Below, piece by piece: positions 12,201 through 19,781 of a stretch of DNA of 64,000 nt. The notes under the pieces were generated by a model, which ran no database searches, was not told where the DNA came from, and worked only from the letters and a program-made list of their open reading frames with translations. This stretch comes from Glaciimonas sp. PAMC28666 (GTDB lineage Bacteria; Pseudomonadota; Gammaproteobacteria; Burkholderiales; Burkholderiaceae_D), in the NCBI RefSeq assembly GCF_016917355.1, contig NZ_CP070304.1:2852001-2916000 (forward strand). Reading direction: 5' to 3'. Each line of letters opens with the position of its first letter. Position 1 is the first letter of the stretch. The translations under genes and the position numbers were made by a program.

Positions 12201-12587
12201 CGCACGCAAAAAATTGTCATGGTAGTCGACGATTCGCTGACAGTACGCCGGGTGACGCAGCGAATGTTGTCGCGTGAAGGATATCAGGTAGTCCTGGCAA
12301 AAGACGGTATTGATGCGTTGCGGCAGTTACAGGCGGTCACTCCGGACGTGATGCTCGTCGATATCGAAATGCCGCATATGGATGGTTTTGATCTGACGCG
12401 AAATATACGCAGCGATGAGCGGACGCGCCACATTCCGATCATTATGATTACATCACGCACTGCGGCTAAACATCGGACTTATGCCATGGAGCTTGGCGTC
12501 AATGAATACCTGGGAAAACCTTATCAGGAAGATGCGTTACTGGCTGCGATCGGTGCGTTTATAAAAAATGAAGCAGCATTATCTTGA
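6219..12587 (+). CDS. chpA: Hybrid chemotaxis histidine kinase ChpA (PilL)
   Basis: Central kinase of the Pil-Chp system, 2122 residues. An N-terminal FimL/Hpt-like helical half is followed by three recognisable Hpt sites. They centre on His844 (FHTLKGSSRM), His1108 (AHSLAGSSATVGF) and His1355 (LHTIKGSARMAG). Then come a dimerisation helix, a CheA-type ATPase (LLRNAIVHGIESRDVR, DDGQGLNLEKI, GRGIGMDVVR), a CheW-like regulatory domain (GNSYAVPSALVEQVQH) and a C-terminal receiver. The receiver phospho-aspartate is Asp2048 in MLVDIEMPHMDGF. Acidic/Pro-Ser linkers join the Hpt modules, including a Ser-Pro run near residue 970. It is somewhat shorter than the roughly 2470 residues of Pseudomonas ChpA. 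The second Hpt has Ala where the +3 Lys is normally found. Confidence 0.95.
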   Translation: MTTDYPGPAAVSPMQVVSNVQIVSSTQPDTGSLSWVMSEIREALGQSLRALRYLFAPDDGVSASGPVVKRSGDPVTPLYDHTTALQFAKTQLHQAHGALQMVDIEGVTIITETVENLLESVQSEPASGGAALSPDRVQSIQDAYQALIEYLEDLLAGTPHQPVKLFPYYKALLEIQGSNRGHPADLFFPDLTIRPQFELVPDVANVEPIDYGPLRKRFEMALLPFLKSADSTVEMSNAAIMQGVIAEISVVQKNHQSRAFWWVLQGFAEAVATVQISNELFVKQLFARINLQLRRVSQGSSSISERLLRDALFFIAAIQNPSVQNAQIRSIYRLDGIVPADFRSHRYGQVDSTALHAAKDHLMRAKNMWDRLAAGDSAPTQEFEHEMLGLSTAGSKLNAPSLAKLLRELSGIARHAANTRRGDPIGLEIATSLLFVENSLARINHLPESFSEHADAMTAHLLSVMAGDTPAESASWLDDIYREAQQKIVVKALAGEMLTSLRHVEKLFDEYFLAPAKREVLIQIDHVLHQIQGALAIQEQLEALAVVEHTRAALLPFLEEGGTESNPASQEIFERIAQNIGALGFYLETTQRQSDLIDSNDRSGAQNIHLNFDVERGVFRVNLLERRIATQTVLSEPIVQSGTTRSPTAVPPMETPPRQFDQANLARAQLDNNSLSETSFVGSLPPLSFPDVPTVEEELLQRQTQSVELALSLTADPDNTALHGQLKDALVQMRVDAALSDDHAAADRAQAAIKILNDQSFSASAQSLTEIIATIVPNNSAETLPEITAEALAQMSEEEADAELLEIFLSEAEDVLEVVRRTVPLARISPNNQENLIVLRRAFHTLKGSSRMIGMDAFGDASWSIEQVLSLWLTEAKSGTPELFALLDHAAIFLDDWIKEVYANGNSSRTAQILTDAAERVRDADAVSSVKFVDEVGSMNDSEEISVINNLNGLDKKDGTSELHHSVTSLSPSPSPSPSAIEEVTLLDDADAALFYFDNINAESVTESASSQPNAIEAIDNARLSRADENTQSDVYDPSAEIFNFPGLPEARQDDSIKKIGDLMIALPLYNIYLSETDQLVRLLSLDFSEWRHEPERPVAVHSIYAAHSLAGSSATVGFKPLQNVAHALEMVLQRMEMQQEPVLAKEFDIIESAVARAKWMLQQFAQSEMPYYEPVLVSALDALRNGQEEHSAHQAASAIDIDEAIAIAPPGRQSSDLNSEQAVDSKLEIATDVDAQPEHQLNHPSENQPVTSPSQQPSVAEPRTVNPILRQETKPDRPDFDPALILHDEIDADLLPVFVEEGRDILPQIESALRSWQSAAMLANDGDFHNDGKPGQAPIAIPLETARAILRHLHTIKGSARMAGAMVLGQHMHEMESHIEATLYSATPSPHVIDELLAHYDHGVQMFEELQHPRQANFTQPKIGETGQSTALESDGIRPGSVSSGLVGSAGLTPAAVVPGSAPAPWLAAAPAAVAVAQVRVNAEVLDRLVNQAGEVSIARSRLESDVSSLQQSLVELTENVDRLRSQLREIEIQAETQISSRMTLAGEREFDPLEFDRFTRLQELTRIMAESVNDVSSLQKSLTKTVESASADLVTQGRLTRDLQKDLMHVRMVQFASVAERLYRLTRQVSKEMDKRVNLDIRGSAVEIDRSVLEKMLGPFEHLLRNAIVHGIESRDVRRAGGKNDIGELKIEIRQNGNEILIQLSDDGQGLNLEKIRAKAESLGLLGVGQQLSEGEITDLIFRSGFSTVTEVTKLAGRGIGMDVVRSEAASIGGRVAVFSEAGKGTRFTIHLPLTLAVTQVVIFSTGGNSYAVPSALVEQVQHLKATALANAYNDGTVQWQDNRVPLYFMSALLGEHHVSPIAQQYSPIIFLRSGNDRVAIHVDAIVGNREVVVKNIGPQLSRLIGIVGATVLGSGDIVLILNPVPLALRFAQQLRALPKATGSTSEGPVITGYVNNGSGAVSQPMGAIGDIAEVTPLAPQSTAPIVTVQGLRTQKIVMVVDDSLTVRRVTQRMLSREGYQVVLAKDGIDALRQLQAVTPDVMLVDIEMPHMDGFDLTRNIRSDERTRHIPIIMITSRTAAKHRTYAMELGVNEYLGKPYQEDALLAAIGAFIKNEAALS

Positions 12588-12648
12588 CGTAACACCGGAG
12601 CACGTAAGGAATGGTCGCCTAAATTCAGTAGCGCCTGGTTTTACATGC

Positions 12649-12714
12649 AGAACGAACTTCGGAGTAGTGCGGTTATATTGCACATTTTTACGGTGCGCTA
12701 CCGGGCTTCGTTCT
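12649..12714. terminator. Imperfect long inverted repeat between convergent chpA and phr
   Basis: AGAACGAA at 12649-12656 pairs with TTCGTTCT at 12707-12714. Inner CGG and GTAG/CTAC segments also match with a few mismatches. This would form one long, bulged hairpin between two converging genes. The T tracts are poor, so it is only a candidate bidirectional terminator. The rest of the gap 12588-12892 holds no gene that I can support. Confidence 0.35.
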
Positions 12715-12892
12715 ATTTAAGCATCAACAGCGTTCTGGTGAAACCCGGAGGGGGTCCTGAGTAAATGCTTGTCAGGTGTTGAATAGACGCATAACAGACG
12801 CCTATATGAACGTTATTAGTGCTCGACCAGATTGTGCGGGTATTGTCTCCTTTGCTGGGAACGGTCTTGTCAGCATTGCTGTCAACTTGCAT

Positions 12893-14383
12893 CTATTCTG
12901 CGGTGACCTTTTTTACCACTGCGTAACGCGCAAGGGTTTGTTTTCGGGCCTCATCATGCTGAACTAAGGGCCTCGGATAATCGACACCTAGTGTTATCCC
13001 GGCGGCGAGCAATGTATCAGTGTCAATCAACCACGGAGCGTGGATGGATTTATTGCTGAGTTTGGCCAATCGGGGAAGATAGCGGCGAATGAACTTGCCT
13101 TCGCTGTCAAATTTTTCCGATTGGGTAATTGGATTAAATATGCGGAAATAGGGTTGCGCATCGCAGCCCGATGATGCGGCCCATTGCCAGCCGCCATTGT
13201 TTGCTGACAGGTCAAAGTCGTTCAGGCGCGCAGCAAAATAGGCTTCGCCCCAGCGCCAGTCGATGCCGAGGTCTTTGATTAAAAATGACGCTACTACCAT
13301 GCGCAGACGGTTATGCATGTACCCGGTTTGGTTAATCTGCAGCATGGCAGCATCGACCAGCGGATAGCCGGTACGGCCATCGCACCATGCCTGGAAAGCG
13401 GCGTTCGCAGAAGCGCCGCTTTCCCATTGAATGGCATCGTAATCCGATTTAAAGGCGCGTTGCGCAACATGCGGATGGTGGTGCAGTATCATAAAATAAA
13501 AATCGCGCCACACAAGTTCTGATAGCCATACTGCCGCGCCGCTTCCTTCGATTCCCTGGCGTATGGCCTGGTAGGCACTCCGCGCCAGTGTTCGGATAGA
13601 AATTGTTCCAAAGCGTAAGTGCACCGACAGATACGAGGGGCCTTTTACTGCAGGAAAATCTCGCGCCACACCATAATCTCCAATGCGAGGCATGAAGTCC
13701 TTCAGCAATTGGTCGGCCCCGGAAGTTCCTGTAGGAATTTTAAGCGCACTGAGGTTGGTAGGCTCAAATCCCAATTCGGACAGAGAAGGGATCGGCCCCG
13801 CTTGCTTTTGCGGTACGGCGGCGAAGTGGGTAGCGTAGGACGATATCGGATAAGGCTTGAGGAAGAACTCCCCGTCCGCAGCGGCAAGTCGTTTCATCCA
13901 GGCATTTTTGTAGGGCGTAAATACCGAAAAAGGTTTGACGGAAAGCGACAATATCTCATCGGTTTCAAAAATCACCTGGTCTTTGTAAACGTTCCAGGTG
14001 CAACCATTTGCGGTCAACGCGTCTTTTACGGTGTTATCTCGCGCGACGGCCTGTGGTTCATAATCTCGATTGGCAAATACAGCGGACACCTTAAGTTGGC
14101 GCGCCAGGGCAGGAATCTCTGTTAATGCTGACCCGTGACGGACGATCAAGCCACCGCCCAATTCTCGGAGTTCTGCTTCTAGCGCAACGATGCTGGCGTG
14201 AATAAACTCAACCCTACGATCAGCCTTCAGGCCTGCGTCGCGCAAAGGTTGCAGAATATCTGTGTCAAATACGAATACACAAAAGACGGCCTGACTATTC
14301 TTCAGGGCGTGGTGTAACGCGGCATTATCGAAAACGCGCAAATCGCGACGAAACCAGACCAGAGACTTGTCAAATTCGGGCAT
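12893..14383 (-). CDS. phrB: Deoxyribodipyrimidine photolyase
   Basis: Light-driven flavoenzyme that splits cyclobutane pyrimidine dimers in DNA. The N-terminal antenna-pigment domain begins LVWFRRDLRVFDNAALHHAL. The C-terminal FAD-binding helical domain contains YPLVDAAMLQINQTGYMHNR, RMVVASFLIKDLGIDWRWGE and NGGWQWAASSGCDAQPYFR, all diagnostic of class I CPD photolyases. At 496 residues the length is normal (about 470-500). The ATG at 14381-14383 sits right before the conserved start. It is convergent with chpA and divergent from algH, with about 186 bp upstream, so it is probably expressed alone. Confidence 0.95.
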   Translation of the reverse strand: MPEFDKSLVWFRRDLRVFDNAALHHALKNSQAVFCVFVFDTDILQPLRDAGLKADRRVEFIHASIVALEAELRELGGGLIVRHGSALTEIPALARQLKVSAVFANRDYEPQAVARDNTVKDALTANGCTWNVYKDQVIFETDEILSLSVKPFSVFTPYKNAWMKRLAAADGEFFLKPYPISSYATHFAAVPQKQAGPIPSLSELGFEPTNLSALKIPTGTSGADQLLKDFMPRIGDYGVARDFPAVKGPSYLSVHLRFGTISIRTLARSAYQAIRQGIEGSGAAVWLSELVWRDFYFMILHHHPHVAQRAFKSDYDAIQWESGASANAAFQAWCDGRTGYPLVDAAMLQINQTGYMHNRLRMVVASFLIKDLGIDWRWGEAYFAARLNDFDLSANNGGWQWAASSGCDAQPYFRIFNPITQSEKFDSEGKFIRRYLPRLAKLSNKSIHAPWLIDTDTLLAAGITLGVDYPRPLVQHDEARKQTLARYAVVKKVTAE

Positions 14384-14569
14384 ATAGATTGGTGATGGGA
14401 AAAAATAAGGTGAACAATGATAAATTGCTAAGAATCATTATTTTCGCAATTTATCTGAGCAAGGCAGAGTCATCCTGACAGTTCGCATGCGCTTAAGTAT
14501 CAATTCAGGCTACTTTACGCGAGGTCGGCGCGTATTCAAAGCAGGATAGTCACATTTAAAACTGATAAA

Positions 14570-15268
14570 ATGAAGATTATGGCTAAGCTAGAAAAAAATC
14601 CTGAAGCATCATGGCAGACCAATCCTGCTGCGACACCCAATCAACCGCAAGATTCAGTGGCGATGGACCTCACCAATCATTTTTTGATTGCTATGCCGAC
14701 GATGCTGGACCCGGTGTTTGGGGGCAGTGTGGTTTATCTGTGCGAACATAATGCCAACGGCGCGCTCGGTGTTGTCATTAACAAGCCCACCGACATGACG
14801 ATGGATGTCTTGTTTGAGCGCATTGATCTGACACTTGAAATCGCACCGCAGCATACCCATCCCGTCGCTTATTCCGATACCAGAGCCAAGTTTGGTGACA
14901 GCATGTCCACGCGTCCGGTCATGTTTGGCGGTCCGGTGCAGGTGGAGCGCGGGTTTGTGCTGCATTCTGCCCTGAAAACCTACTCATCGACCCTGAAAGT
15001 CACAGATCAGATCGCGATGACGACCTCTAAGGACGTGCTCGAAGAGGTTGCGCATGGCAATGGACCGACCCAGATAATGGTCAGCCTTGGTTGCTCCGGC
15101 TGGGACGCAGGTCAATTGGAGGGAGAAATCGCGCGAAATGGCTGGCTGACCGTTGCAGCAGATCCCGCGATTATTTTCGATCTGCCAATTGAACAGCGTT
15201 TTTTTGCGGCCTTAAAATTACTCGGTATCGATCCCTATATGCTCACTGGAGAGTCGGGCCGTGCTTGA
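14570..15268 (+). CDS. algH: YqgE/AlgH family protein (UPF0301)
   Basis: Member of the conserved family named for a regulator of alginate production in Pseudomonas; its biochemical role is unresolved. The family core is clear: LTNHFLIAMPTMLDPVFGGS, VYLCEHNANGALGVVINKP, FGGPVQVERGFVLHS and MVSLGCSGWDAGQLEGEI. At 232 residues it is longer than the usual 185-190, because the frame begins about 30 residues before the conserved MDLTNHF. The real start may be the ATG at 14663. ATGs at 14570 and 14579 are also possible. It heads the block algH-ruvX-pyrR-pyrB-pyrC'-plsC, an order common in beta- and gammaproteobacteria. Confidence 0.9.
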   Translation: MKIMAKLEKNPEASWQTNPAATPNQPQDSVAMDLTNHFLIAMPTMLDPVFGGSVVYLCEHNANGALGVVINKPTDMTMDVLFERIDLTLEIAPQHTHPVAYSDTRAKFGDSMSTRPVMFGGPVQVERGFVLHSALKTYSSTLKVTDQIAMTTSKDVLEEVAHGNGPTQIMVSLGCSGWDAGQLEGEIARNGWLTVAADPAIIFDLPIEQRFFAALKLLGIDPYMLTGESGRA

Positions 15269-15314
15269 GTTGATAAAGGACGCCTCGGAGGAGGTGGTGA
15301 GGGCGTCATTTAAT

Positions 15315-15362
15315 GTTGCACAAAACGTTGCACAAAACGTTGCAAAAAACGTTGTGCAAAAC
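15315..15362. repeat. Four 12-bp tandem units between algH and ruvX
   Basis: The unit GTTGCACAAAAC occurs at 15315 and 15327, then as GTTGCAAAAAAC at 15339 and GTTGTGCAAAAC at 15351, and fades into GTTCCGAACGC. It fills the 120-bp gap just before the ruvX start. The 12-base period would keep a reading frame open, but no convincing protein is encoded. It resembles, in period but not in sequence, the repeats at 17535, 19719 and 61190. Confidence 0.85.
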
Positions 15363-15388
15363 GTTCCGAACGCTACGGCGGTCACCTA

Positions 15389-15775
15389 ATGGAAACCATC
15401 CTGGGATTTGACTTTGGTCTGAAGCGCGTAGGCGTTGCGGTTGGCAACACCATGATGAAGCAGGCACAACCATTAACCATTATCAGTGCGATTAGTAACG
15501 ATGGCAAGTTTGATCAAATCGCCGCACTGATACGGGAGTGGCAACCTGCGCGTTGTATTGTGGGCTTGCCGTTGCATCCGGATGGCGCAGATCACGAGAT
15601 GAGCGTACGCTGCCGTCGTTTTGCCAATCAACTACATGGTCGCTATGGTGTCGCCACCATACTGGTCGACGAGCGCTATTCGTCGGCTGTGATTGCGCAT
15701 CAGCGCGGAGAGTTGATTGACGACCGCGCTGCGGCGATCATATTGCAGCAATACTTTGATGATTGGACTGAATGA
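15389..15775 (+). CDS. ruvX: RuvX/YqgF family nuclease (16S rRNA processing or Holliday junction resolvase-like)
   Basis: RNase H-fold protein of 128 residues. The first acidic strand LGFDFGLKRVGVAVG carries the conserved Asp, IVGLPLHPDG is the second strand, LVDERYSSA holds the DER motif, and DDRAAAIILQQYFDDW is the C-terminal acidic helix. The family is essential in many bacteria and has been linked to 16S rRNA 5-prime maturation and to Holliday junction cleavage. The ATG at 15389 directly precedes the first strand; the same frame upstream soon meets a stop. It is separated from algH by the 12-bp repeat array and is followed by pyrR after about 140 bp. Confidence 0.92.
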   Translation: METILGFDFGLKRVGVAVGNTMMKQAQPLTIISAISNDGKFDQIAALIREWQPARCIVGLPLHPDGADHEMSVRCRRFANQLHGRYGVATILVDERYSSAVIAHQRGELIDDRAAAIILQQYFDDWTE

Positions 15776-15913
15776 GGTGTTTTGCTCGGTTTTGCGCGCA
15801 CTGGAATACACGCGCTGCTACGCACACCGAATGGACTCCACACAATTTAGGCTAAATGTCTTTTAGGCAGACGCTCTTAACCAGACTAATTAACGATAGG
15901 AAGATGAATTTTC

Positions 15914-16462
15914 ATGACGATAGCTAACTCACCATCTTCACCTCCTTCAATCACCTCGCGATACGATGCGGAAGCGTTATATAGGGTATTAGAAGCACAG
16001 GTCATTGCCGGCTTGGCCGACGCCGATAAAATCGCCGTGGTCGGAATCTATTCTGGCGGAGCCTGGTTGGCGGAACGGTTAGTGAACGCGTTGCACCTGA
16101 CGGATAAGGACCGACTGGGATTTGTGGATGTGTCATTTTACCGGGATGATTTTGCCGAAAAGGGACTGCGCGCCGATATCAAGCCAACGCACATTTCCTT
16201 CGACGTTAATGGCGCCACCATTTTGCTGGTCGATGACGTGCTTTACACCGGGCGCACTACGCGCGCCGCTATTAACGAATTATTTGACTACGGTCGGCCG
16301 GCAAAAATTATGTTGGCGGCTCTGGTTGACCGGGGCGGCCGTGAATTACCGATTGCCGCAGATTTTGTCGCCAAAGCCGTCACATTGCTGGCTGGCGAGT
16401 CGCTGGAACTTGACCGCGCCGAAAATGGCGAACTTTCTTTGACTGTGCATCACAATGCTTAA
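15914..16462 (+). CDS. pyrR: PyrR bifunctional regulator/uracil phosphoribosyltransferase
   Basis: Type I phosphoribosyltransferase fold of 182 residues. The PRPP-binding loop is [18 protein letters not shown] (about residues 98-115), and the second signature is [15 protein letters not shown]. In Gram-positive bacteria PyrR controls pyr attenuation and has uracil phosphoribosyltransferase activity. In proteobacteria the regulatory role is less certain, and I saw no obvious PyrR attenuator hairpins before pyrB. The ATG at 15914 has AGGAAGATG within about 14 bases upstream. Its 3-prime end overlaps the pyrB start by 8 bases, so the two are translationally coupled. Confidence 0.92.
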   Translation: MTIANSPSSPPSITSRYDAEALYRVLEAQVIAGLADADKIAVVGIYSGGAWLAERLVNALHLTDKDRLGFVDVSFYRDDFAEKGLRADIKPTHISFDVNGATILLVDDVLYTGRTTRAAINELFDYGRPAKIMLAALVDRGGRELPIAADFVAKAVTLLAGESLELDRAENGELSLTVHHNA

Positions 16463-17414
16463 TCCCCAACTAAATAAACACGGCGAACTACAACATTTAC
16501 TGACCATCGAAGGACTGCCAACGTCGGTTGTTACGCATATCCTTGATACTGCATCGTCGTTTGTCGGCATCAGCGACCGGGATGTAAAAAAAGTCCCTTT
16601 AATGCGCGGTAAAAGCGTGTTTAATTTGTTTTTTGAAAACTCCACGCGAACCCGTACTACGTTTGAAATTGCCTCCAAGCGTTTATCTGCTGACGTGATC
16701 AACCTGAACATCTCTGCATCCAGCGCCAGCAAGGGCGAGTCATTATTGGATACCATTGACAATCTTGCTGCCATGCACGCGGACATGTTTGTGGTTCGTC
16801 ATTCGCAATCCGGCGCGCCATACCTGATCGCTAAACATCTGACCGACACCAAGCAGTCGCACGTGCACGTGGTCAATGCCGGTGACGGACGTCATGCACA
16901 TCCGACCCAAGGTTTGCTCGACATGTACACCATTCGCCACTACAAAAAAGATTTTACCAATCTGACTGTGGCCATAGTCGGTGACATTTTGCACAGCCGC
17001 GTCGCGCGTTCCGACATACACGGCCTGACGACTCTAGGGGTGCCTGAGGTCCGCGCAATCGGACCGCGCACGTTATTGCCTAGTGGGTTGGAACAAATGG
17101 GAGTGCGGGTTTTTACCGACATGAATGAAGGGTTGAAAGGCGTCGATGTCATCATTATGCTGCGCCTTCAGAATGAACGGATGACCGGTGCGTTGCTACC
17201 CTCGGCGCAAGAATTTTTCAAGAGCTATGGGCTGACTCCCGAGCGGCTGGCGCTGGCCAAGCCGGATGCCATTGTGATGCATCCGGGACCAATGAATCGT
17301 GGCGTTGAAATAGATTCTGCGGTGGCTGATGGTGCGCAAGCGGTGATCCTGCCGCAGGTGACGTTTGGAATTGCGGTACGGATGGCGGTGATGAGTATTT
17401 TGGCAGGGAATTGA
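16455..17414 (+). CDS. pyrB: Aspartate carbamoyltransferase catalytic subunit
   Basis: Joins carbamoyl phosphate and aspartate in de novo pyrimidine synthesis. Signature sites are visible: the carbamoyl-phosphate loop [17 protein letters not shown], the 80s-loop region [29 protein letters not shown] in the 240s loop and [14 protein letters not shown]. The length of 319 residues is normal. The start ATG overlaps the end of pyrR. No pyrI is present, and a dihydroorotase-like gene follows. This matches the class A enzymes of Pseudomonas and relatives, in which PyrB assembles with an inactive PyrC-like partner. Confidence 0.96.
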   Translation: MLNPQLNKHGELQHLLTIEGLPTSVVTHILDTASSFVGISDRDVKKVPLMRGKSVFNLFFENSTRTRTTFEIASKRLSADVINLNISASSASKGESLLDTIDNLAAMHADMFVVRHSQSGAPYLIAKHLTDTKQSHVHVVNAGDGRHAHPTQGLLDMYTIRHYKKDFTNLTVAIVGDILHSRVARSDIHGLTTLGVPEVRAIGPRTLLPSGLEQMGVRVFTDMNEGLKGVDVIIMLRLQNERMTGALLPSAQEFFKSYGLTPERLALAKPDAIVMHPGPMNRGVEIDSAVADGAQAVILPQVTFGIAVRMAVMSILAGN

Positions 17415-17534
17415 ATTGTGGAAAATAATGTTCGACGGTCGATAAAAGCGCATGGACTTTGACGCCTTTATTTGAATCATGTCGTCGGGCAGAGGTATCG
17501 ATATCATCGTTGGGCTATGAGTGAATCAATAACG

Positions 17535-17582
17535 ATTCGATTAATTATTCGATTAATTATTCGATTAATTATTCGATTAATG
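17535..17582. repeat. Four 12-bp tandem units between pyrB and the pyrC-like gene
   Basis: The unit ATTCGATTAATT is repeated at 17535, 17547, 17559 and 17571, the last copy ending in G. The array is AT-rich and lies in the 235-bp gap 17415-17649, 68 bp before the next ATG. Copies are nearly identical, suggesting recent expansion by slippage. Confidence 0.9.
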
Positions 17583-17649
17583 ATTTCACACGTGGCTTCA
17601 CCAACGATTTTGTGCCATTAAATAAACGCGCTAAGAAAAATTTTTATAC

Positions 17650-18951
17650 ATGAAACTGCACATTAAAAATGGTCATTTGATTGACCCGGCAAATAGTATC
17701 GATGCCAGGCAAGACCTATACGTCGCCGATGGCAAGGTGATCGCTGTCGGCCAGCCTCCCGCCGATTTTGTTGCCGACAAAACAATCGATGCCAGCGGGT
17801 TGATCGTTGCCCCCGGCCTGGTCGATCTGAGCGCTCGTCTGCGTGAGCCCGGCTATGAATACAAGGCCACTCTCGAGTCAGAAATGCAGGCCGCGATGCA
17901 GGGCGGCGTCACCAGTCTGGTGTGCCCACCGGATACCGATCCGGTGCTGGATGAACCCGGTCTGGTCGAGATGTTGAAATACCGTGCCAAATCATTGAAT
18001 CAGGCGCATGTCTATCCGCTCGGCGCTTTGACGGTCGGATTGAAGGGGCGTGAGCTGACCGAAATGTCTGAGCTGACCGATGCTGGATGTATCGGCTTTT
18101 CTCAGGCAGATGAGCCAATTCTGGACACGACCGTATTGCTACGTTCACTACAGTATGCACAGACGTTTAATTACACTGTATGGCTGCGTCCGCAAGATCC
18201 GTATCTGGGTCACGACGGCATCGCCAACAGCGGGGCGGTGGCATCTCGTTTAGGCTTATCGGGGGTTCCCGTGATGGCTGAGACCATCCGTTTGTACACG
18301 ATTTTCGAGCTGGTTCGCGCAACTGGTGCGCGCGTACATTTATGCAGAATTTCTTCGGCAGCCGGTGTTGATTTGGTGCGGTTGGCAAAAAAAGAAGGGT
18401 TACCGATCACTTGCGACGTCGGCGCGCATCATATACACATGACCGAAGTCGACATCGGCTTCTTTGACTCGAATGCGCGAATGACACCACCGTTCCGGTC
18501 GCAACGTGACCGTGACGGGATTCGGCAAGGTTTGCTGGATGGCACCATCGATGCAATCTGCTCGGACCATACACCGGTCGACGACGACGAAAAATTGCTG
18601 CCGTTCGGTGAAGCTACGCCGGGCGCTACTGGACTTGAGTTGCTGTTGTCGCTTGCGCTCAAATGGGCGGAGGAACATGTTGCACCTTCTGAGCATCCGC
18701 TAAGCAGAGCTTTGGCGAAAATTACCCATGATGCTGCACGCGCAGCCGGCTTGACAGCAGGTCAGTTAGGCGTCGGCAGTGTGGCCGATATCTGTCTTTT
18801 TGATCCGGCAGTACGCTGGACGGTGGAAGCTAAATCGCTTGCGAGTCAAGGCAAGCACACGCCATTTTTAGGTTACGAATTAACCGGGCAGGTTAAGGCG
18901 ACTATCGTTGCCGGTCAAATCGCTTACGAACGAGCTTCTGAACCGGCATGA
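17650..18951 (+). CDS. pyrC': Dihydroorotase-like protein, probably the non-catalytic PyrC' partner of aspartate carbamoyltransferase
   Basis: The amidohydrolase fold of dihydroorotase is recognisable (433 residues; PGLVDL, REPGYEYKATLESE, ICSDHTPVD), but the metal site is broken. The usual HxH after PGLVDL is replaced by Ser61-Ala62-Arg63. The region normally reading SDDG is SQADEP. The histidine of the HCED-type motif is replaced (LRPQD, residues 179-183). The later QHVS-type histidine is lost in HLCRISS. Only the final Asp (SDHTP) remains. In Pseudomonas a comparable inactive dihydroorotase is needed to form active aspartate carbamoyltransferase. Position after pyrB supports that role. A catalytic dihydroorotase must lie elsewhere in the genome. 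It overlaps plsC by 4 bases. Confidence 0.9.
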   Translation: MKLHIKNGHLIDPANSIDARQDLYVADGKVIAVGQPPADFVADKTIDASGLIVAPGLVDLSARLREPGYEYKATLESEMQAAMQGGVTSLVCPPDTDPVLDEPGLVEMLKYRAKSLNQAHVYPLGALTVGLKGRELTEMSELTDAGCIGFSQADEPILDTTVLLRSLQYAQTFNYTVWLRPQDPYLGHDGIANSGAVASRLGLSGVPVMAETIRLYTIFELVRATGARVHLCRISSAAGVDLVRLAKKEGLPITCDVGAHHIHMTEVDIGFFDSNARMTPPFRSQRDRDGIRQGLLDGTIDAICSDHTPVDDDEKLLPFGEATPGATGLELLLSLALKWAEEHVAPSEHPLSRALAKITHDAARAAGLTAGQLGVGSVADICLFDPAVRWTVEAKSLASQGKHTPFLGYELTGQVKATIVAGQIAYERASEPA

Positions 18952-19721
18952 TCGCCTATCGGCTGTTCAGGATAATTGCGCATTTGTTCGTCGGCCTGGG
19001 GACCTGCGCGTTTGTATTCCCGTTTACTAACGCCGCTGGCCGTCATTGGCGCATTCGGCGTTGGTCAGTGAAGGTATTAGCCATCTGCCGGGTGACTGTC
19101 GAGCTGCGTAATCCGCAGCAACGGAATGTCGAATCGCCCGCATTGATTATCGCCAACCATGTATCGTGGCTAGATATTTTCGTGATCAACTCAATCGAAC
19201 CTTGCCGTTTTGTCGCGAAGTCAGATATCCGCGATTGGCCGTTAATCGGTTGGCTTTGCGCCCAGGCTGACACAATTTTTATTGCACGCGGAAAACAACG
19301 CGATGTGCGTCGGATTTTCCAGGGATTGGTTAGCAGTATTCACGCTGGTGAGCGCGTCGCGTTTTTCCCAGAGGGCACGACGGCTGCGCAGGGTGCCATT
19401 CTTCCGTTTCATGCAAACTTATTCGAAGCTGCAGTCGATGCACAGGTGCCGATCCAGCCATACGCTTTGCGATACATCGATGCGTCGGGACAGTTCCATG
19501 TCGCGGCAGATTTCATCGGGGAAATGACTTTTGCGCAAAGCATGATTACGATCATGAAAGCGGCTCCCATGAAGGCAGAATTAATTCAGCTTAAAGCGAT
19601 TGAAACAGCAGGAATACATCGACGCGTTCTGGCCGCAACGGCCCGCTCCGCCATCTCCGAAGCGTTGGCGCAGGGACGTTTAGAGGAACCACTGGCTATC
19701 CTGACCGGCGTCGGTAACTAA
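18948..19721 (+). CDS. plsC: 1-acyl-sn-glycerol-3-phosphate acyltransferase family (PlsC-like)
   Basis: Membrane-associated acyltransferase of phospholipid synthesis, 257 residues. The catalytic NHVSWLD (HX4D) occurs near residue 67, the glycerol-phosphate contact FVAKSDIRDWPLIGWL follows, and FFPEGTT is the third block. An N-terminal hydrophobic stretch (LFRIIAHLFVGLGTCAFVF) is a likely membrane anchor. The ATG overlaps the end of the pyrC-like gene (ATGA type), so it is translated from the same mRNA; this pairing is common in Burkholderiales. A related lysophospholipid or ornithine-lipid acyltransferase cannot be excluded from sequence alone. Confidence 0.9.
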   Translation: MIAYRLFRIIAHLFVGLGTCAFVFPFTNAAGRHWRIRRWSVKVLAICRVTVELRNPQQRNVESPALIIANHVSWLDIFVINSIEPCRFVAKSDIRDWPLIGWLCAQADTIFIARGKQRDVRRIFQGLVSSIHAGERVAFFPEGTTAAQGAILPFHANLFEAAVDAQVPIQPYALRYIDASGQFHVAADFIGEMTFAQSMITIMKAAPMKAELIQLKAIETAGIHRRVLAATARSAISEALAQGRLEEPLAILTGVGN

Positions 19722-19752
19722 TATTGATAGTTAATATTGATAATTAATATTG
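19719..19752. repeat. Three 13-bp spaced TAATATTG units at the end of plsC
   Basis: TAATATTGATAG at 19719, TAATATTGATAA at 19732 and TAATATTGGC at 19745 recur every 13 bases. The first unit includes the plsC stop codon. The array lies between the convergent plsC and apaH ends and might act in place of a conventional terminator, but it shows no stem. Confidence 0.75.
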
Positions 19753-19781
19753 GCTGCTGGTTTTAGTGCTGCCCGGGACCT

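Noticed and set aside
12776-12967. 63-codon plus-strand frame between chpA and phr
   Set aside because: It overlaps the end of phr, lacks a ribosome site and resembles nothing; the gap is better read as a terminator region.
13619-14125. 168-codon plus-strand frame inside the photolyase gene
   Set aside because: It is antisense to a complete class I photolyase with clear motifs; the frame has no recognisable features or ribosome site.
15313-15411. Short frame through the 12-bp repeat before ruvX, encoding a KTLHKT-like repeat
   Set aside because: The period of 12 keeps any frame open by chance; it overlaps the ruvX start and has no ribosome site.
15300-17600. CRISPR-like arrays
   Set aside because: The short repeats are contiguous 12-bp units without unique spacers, and no cas gene is present anywhere in the window.
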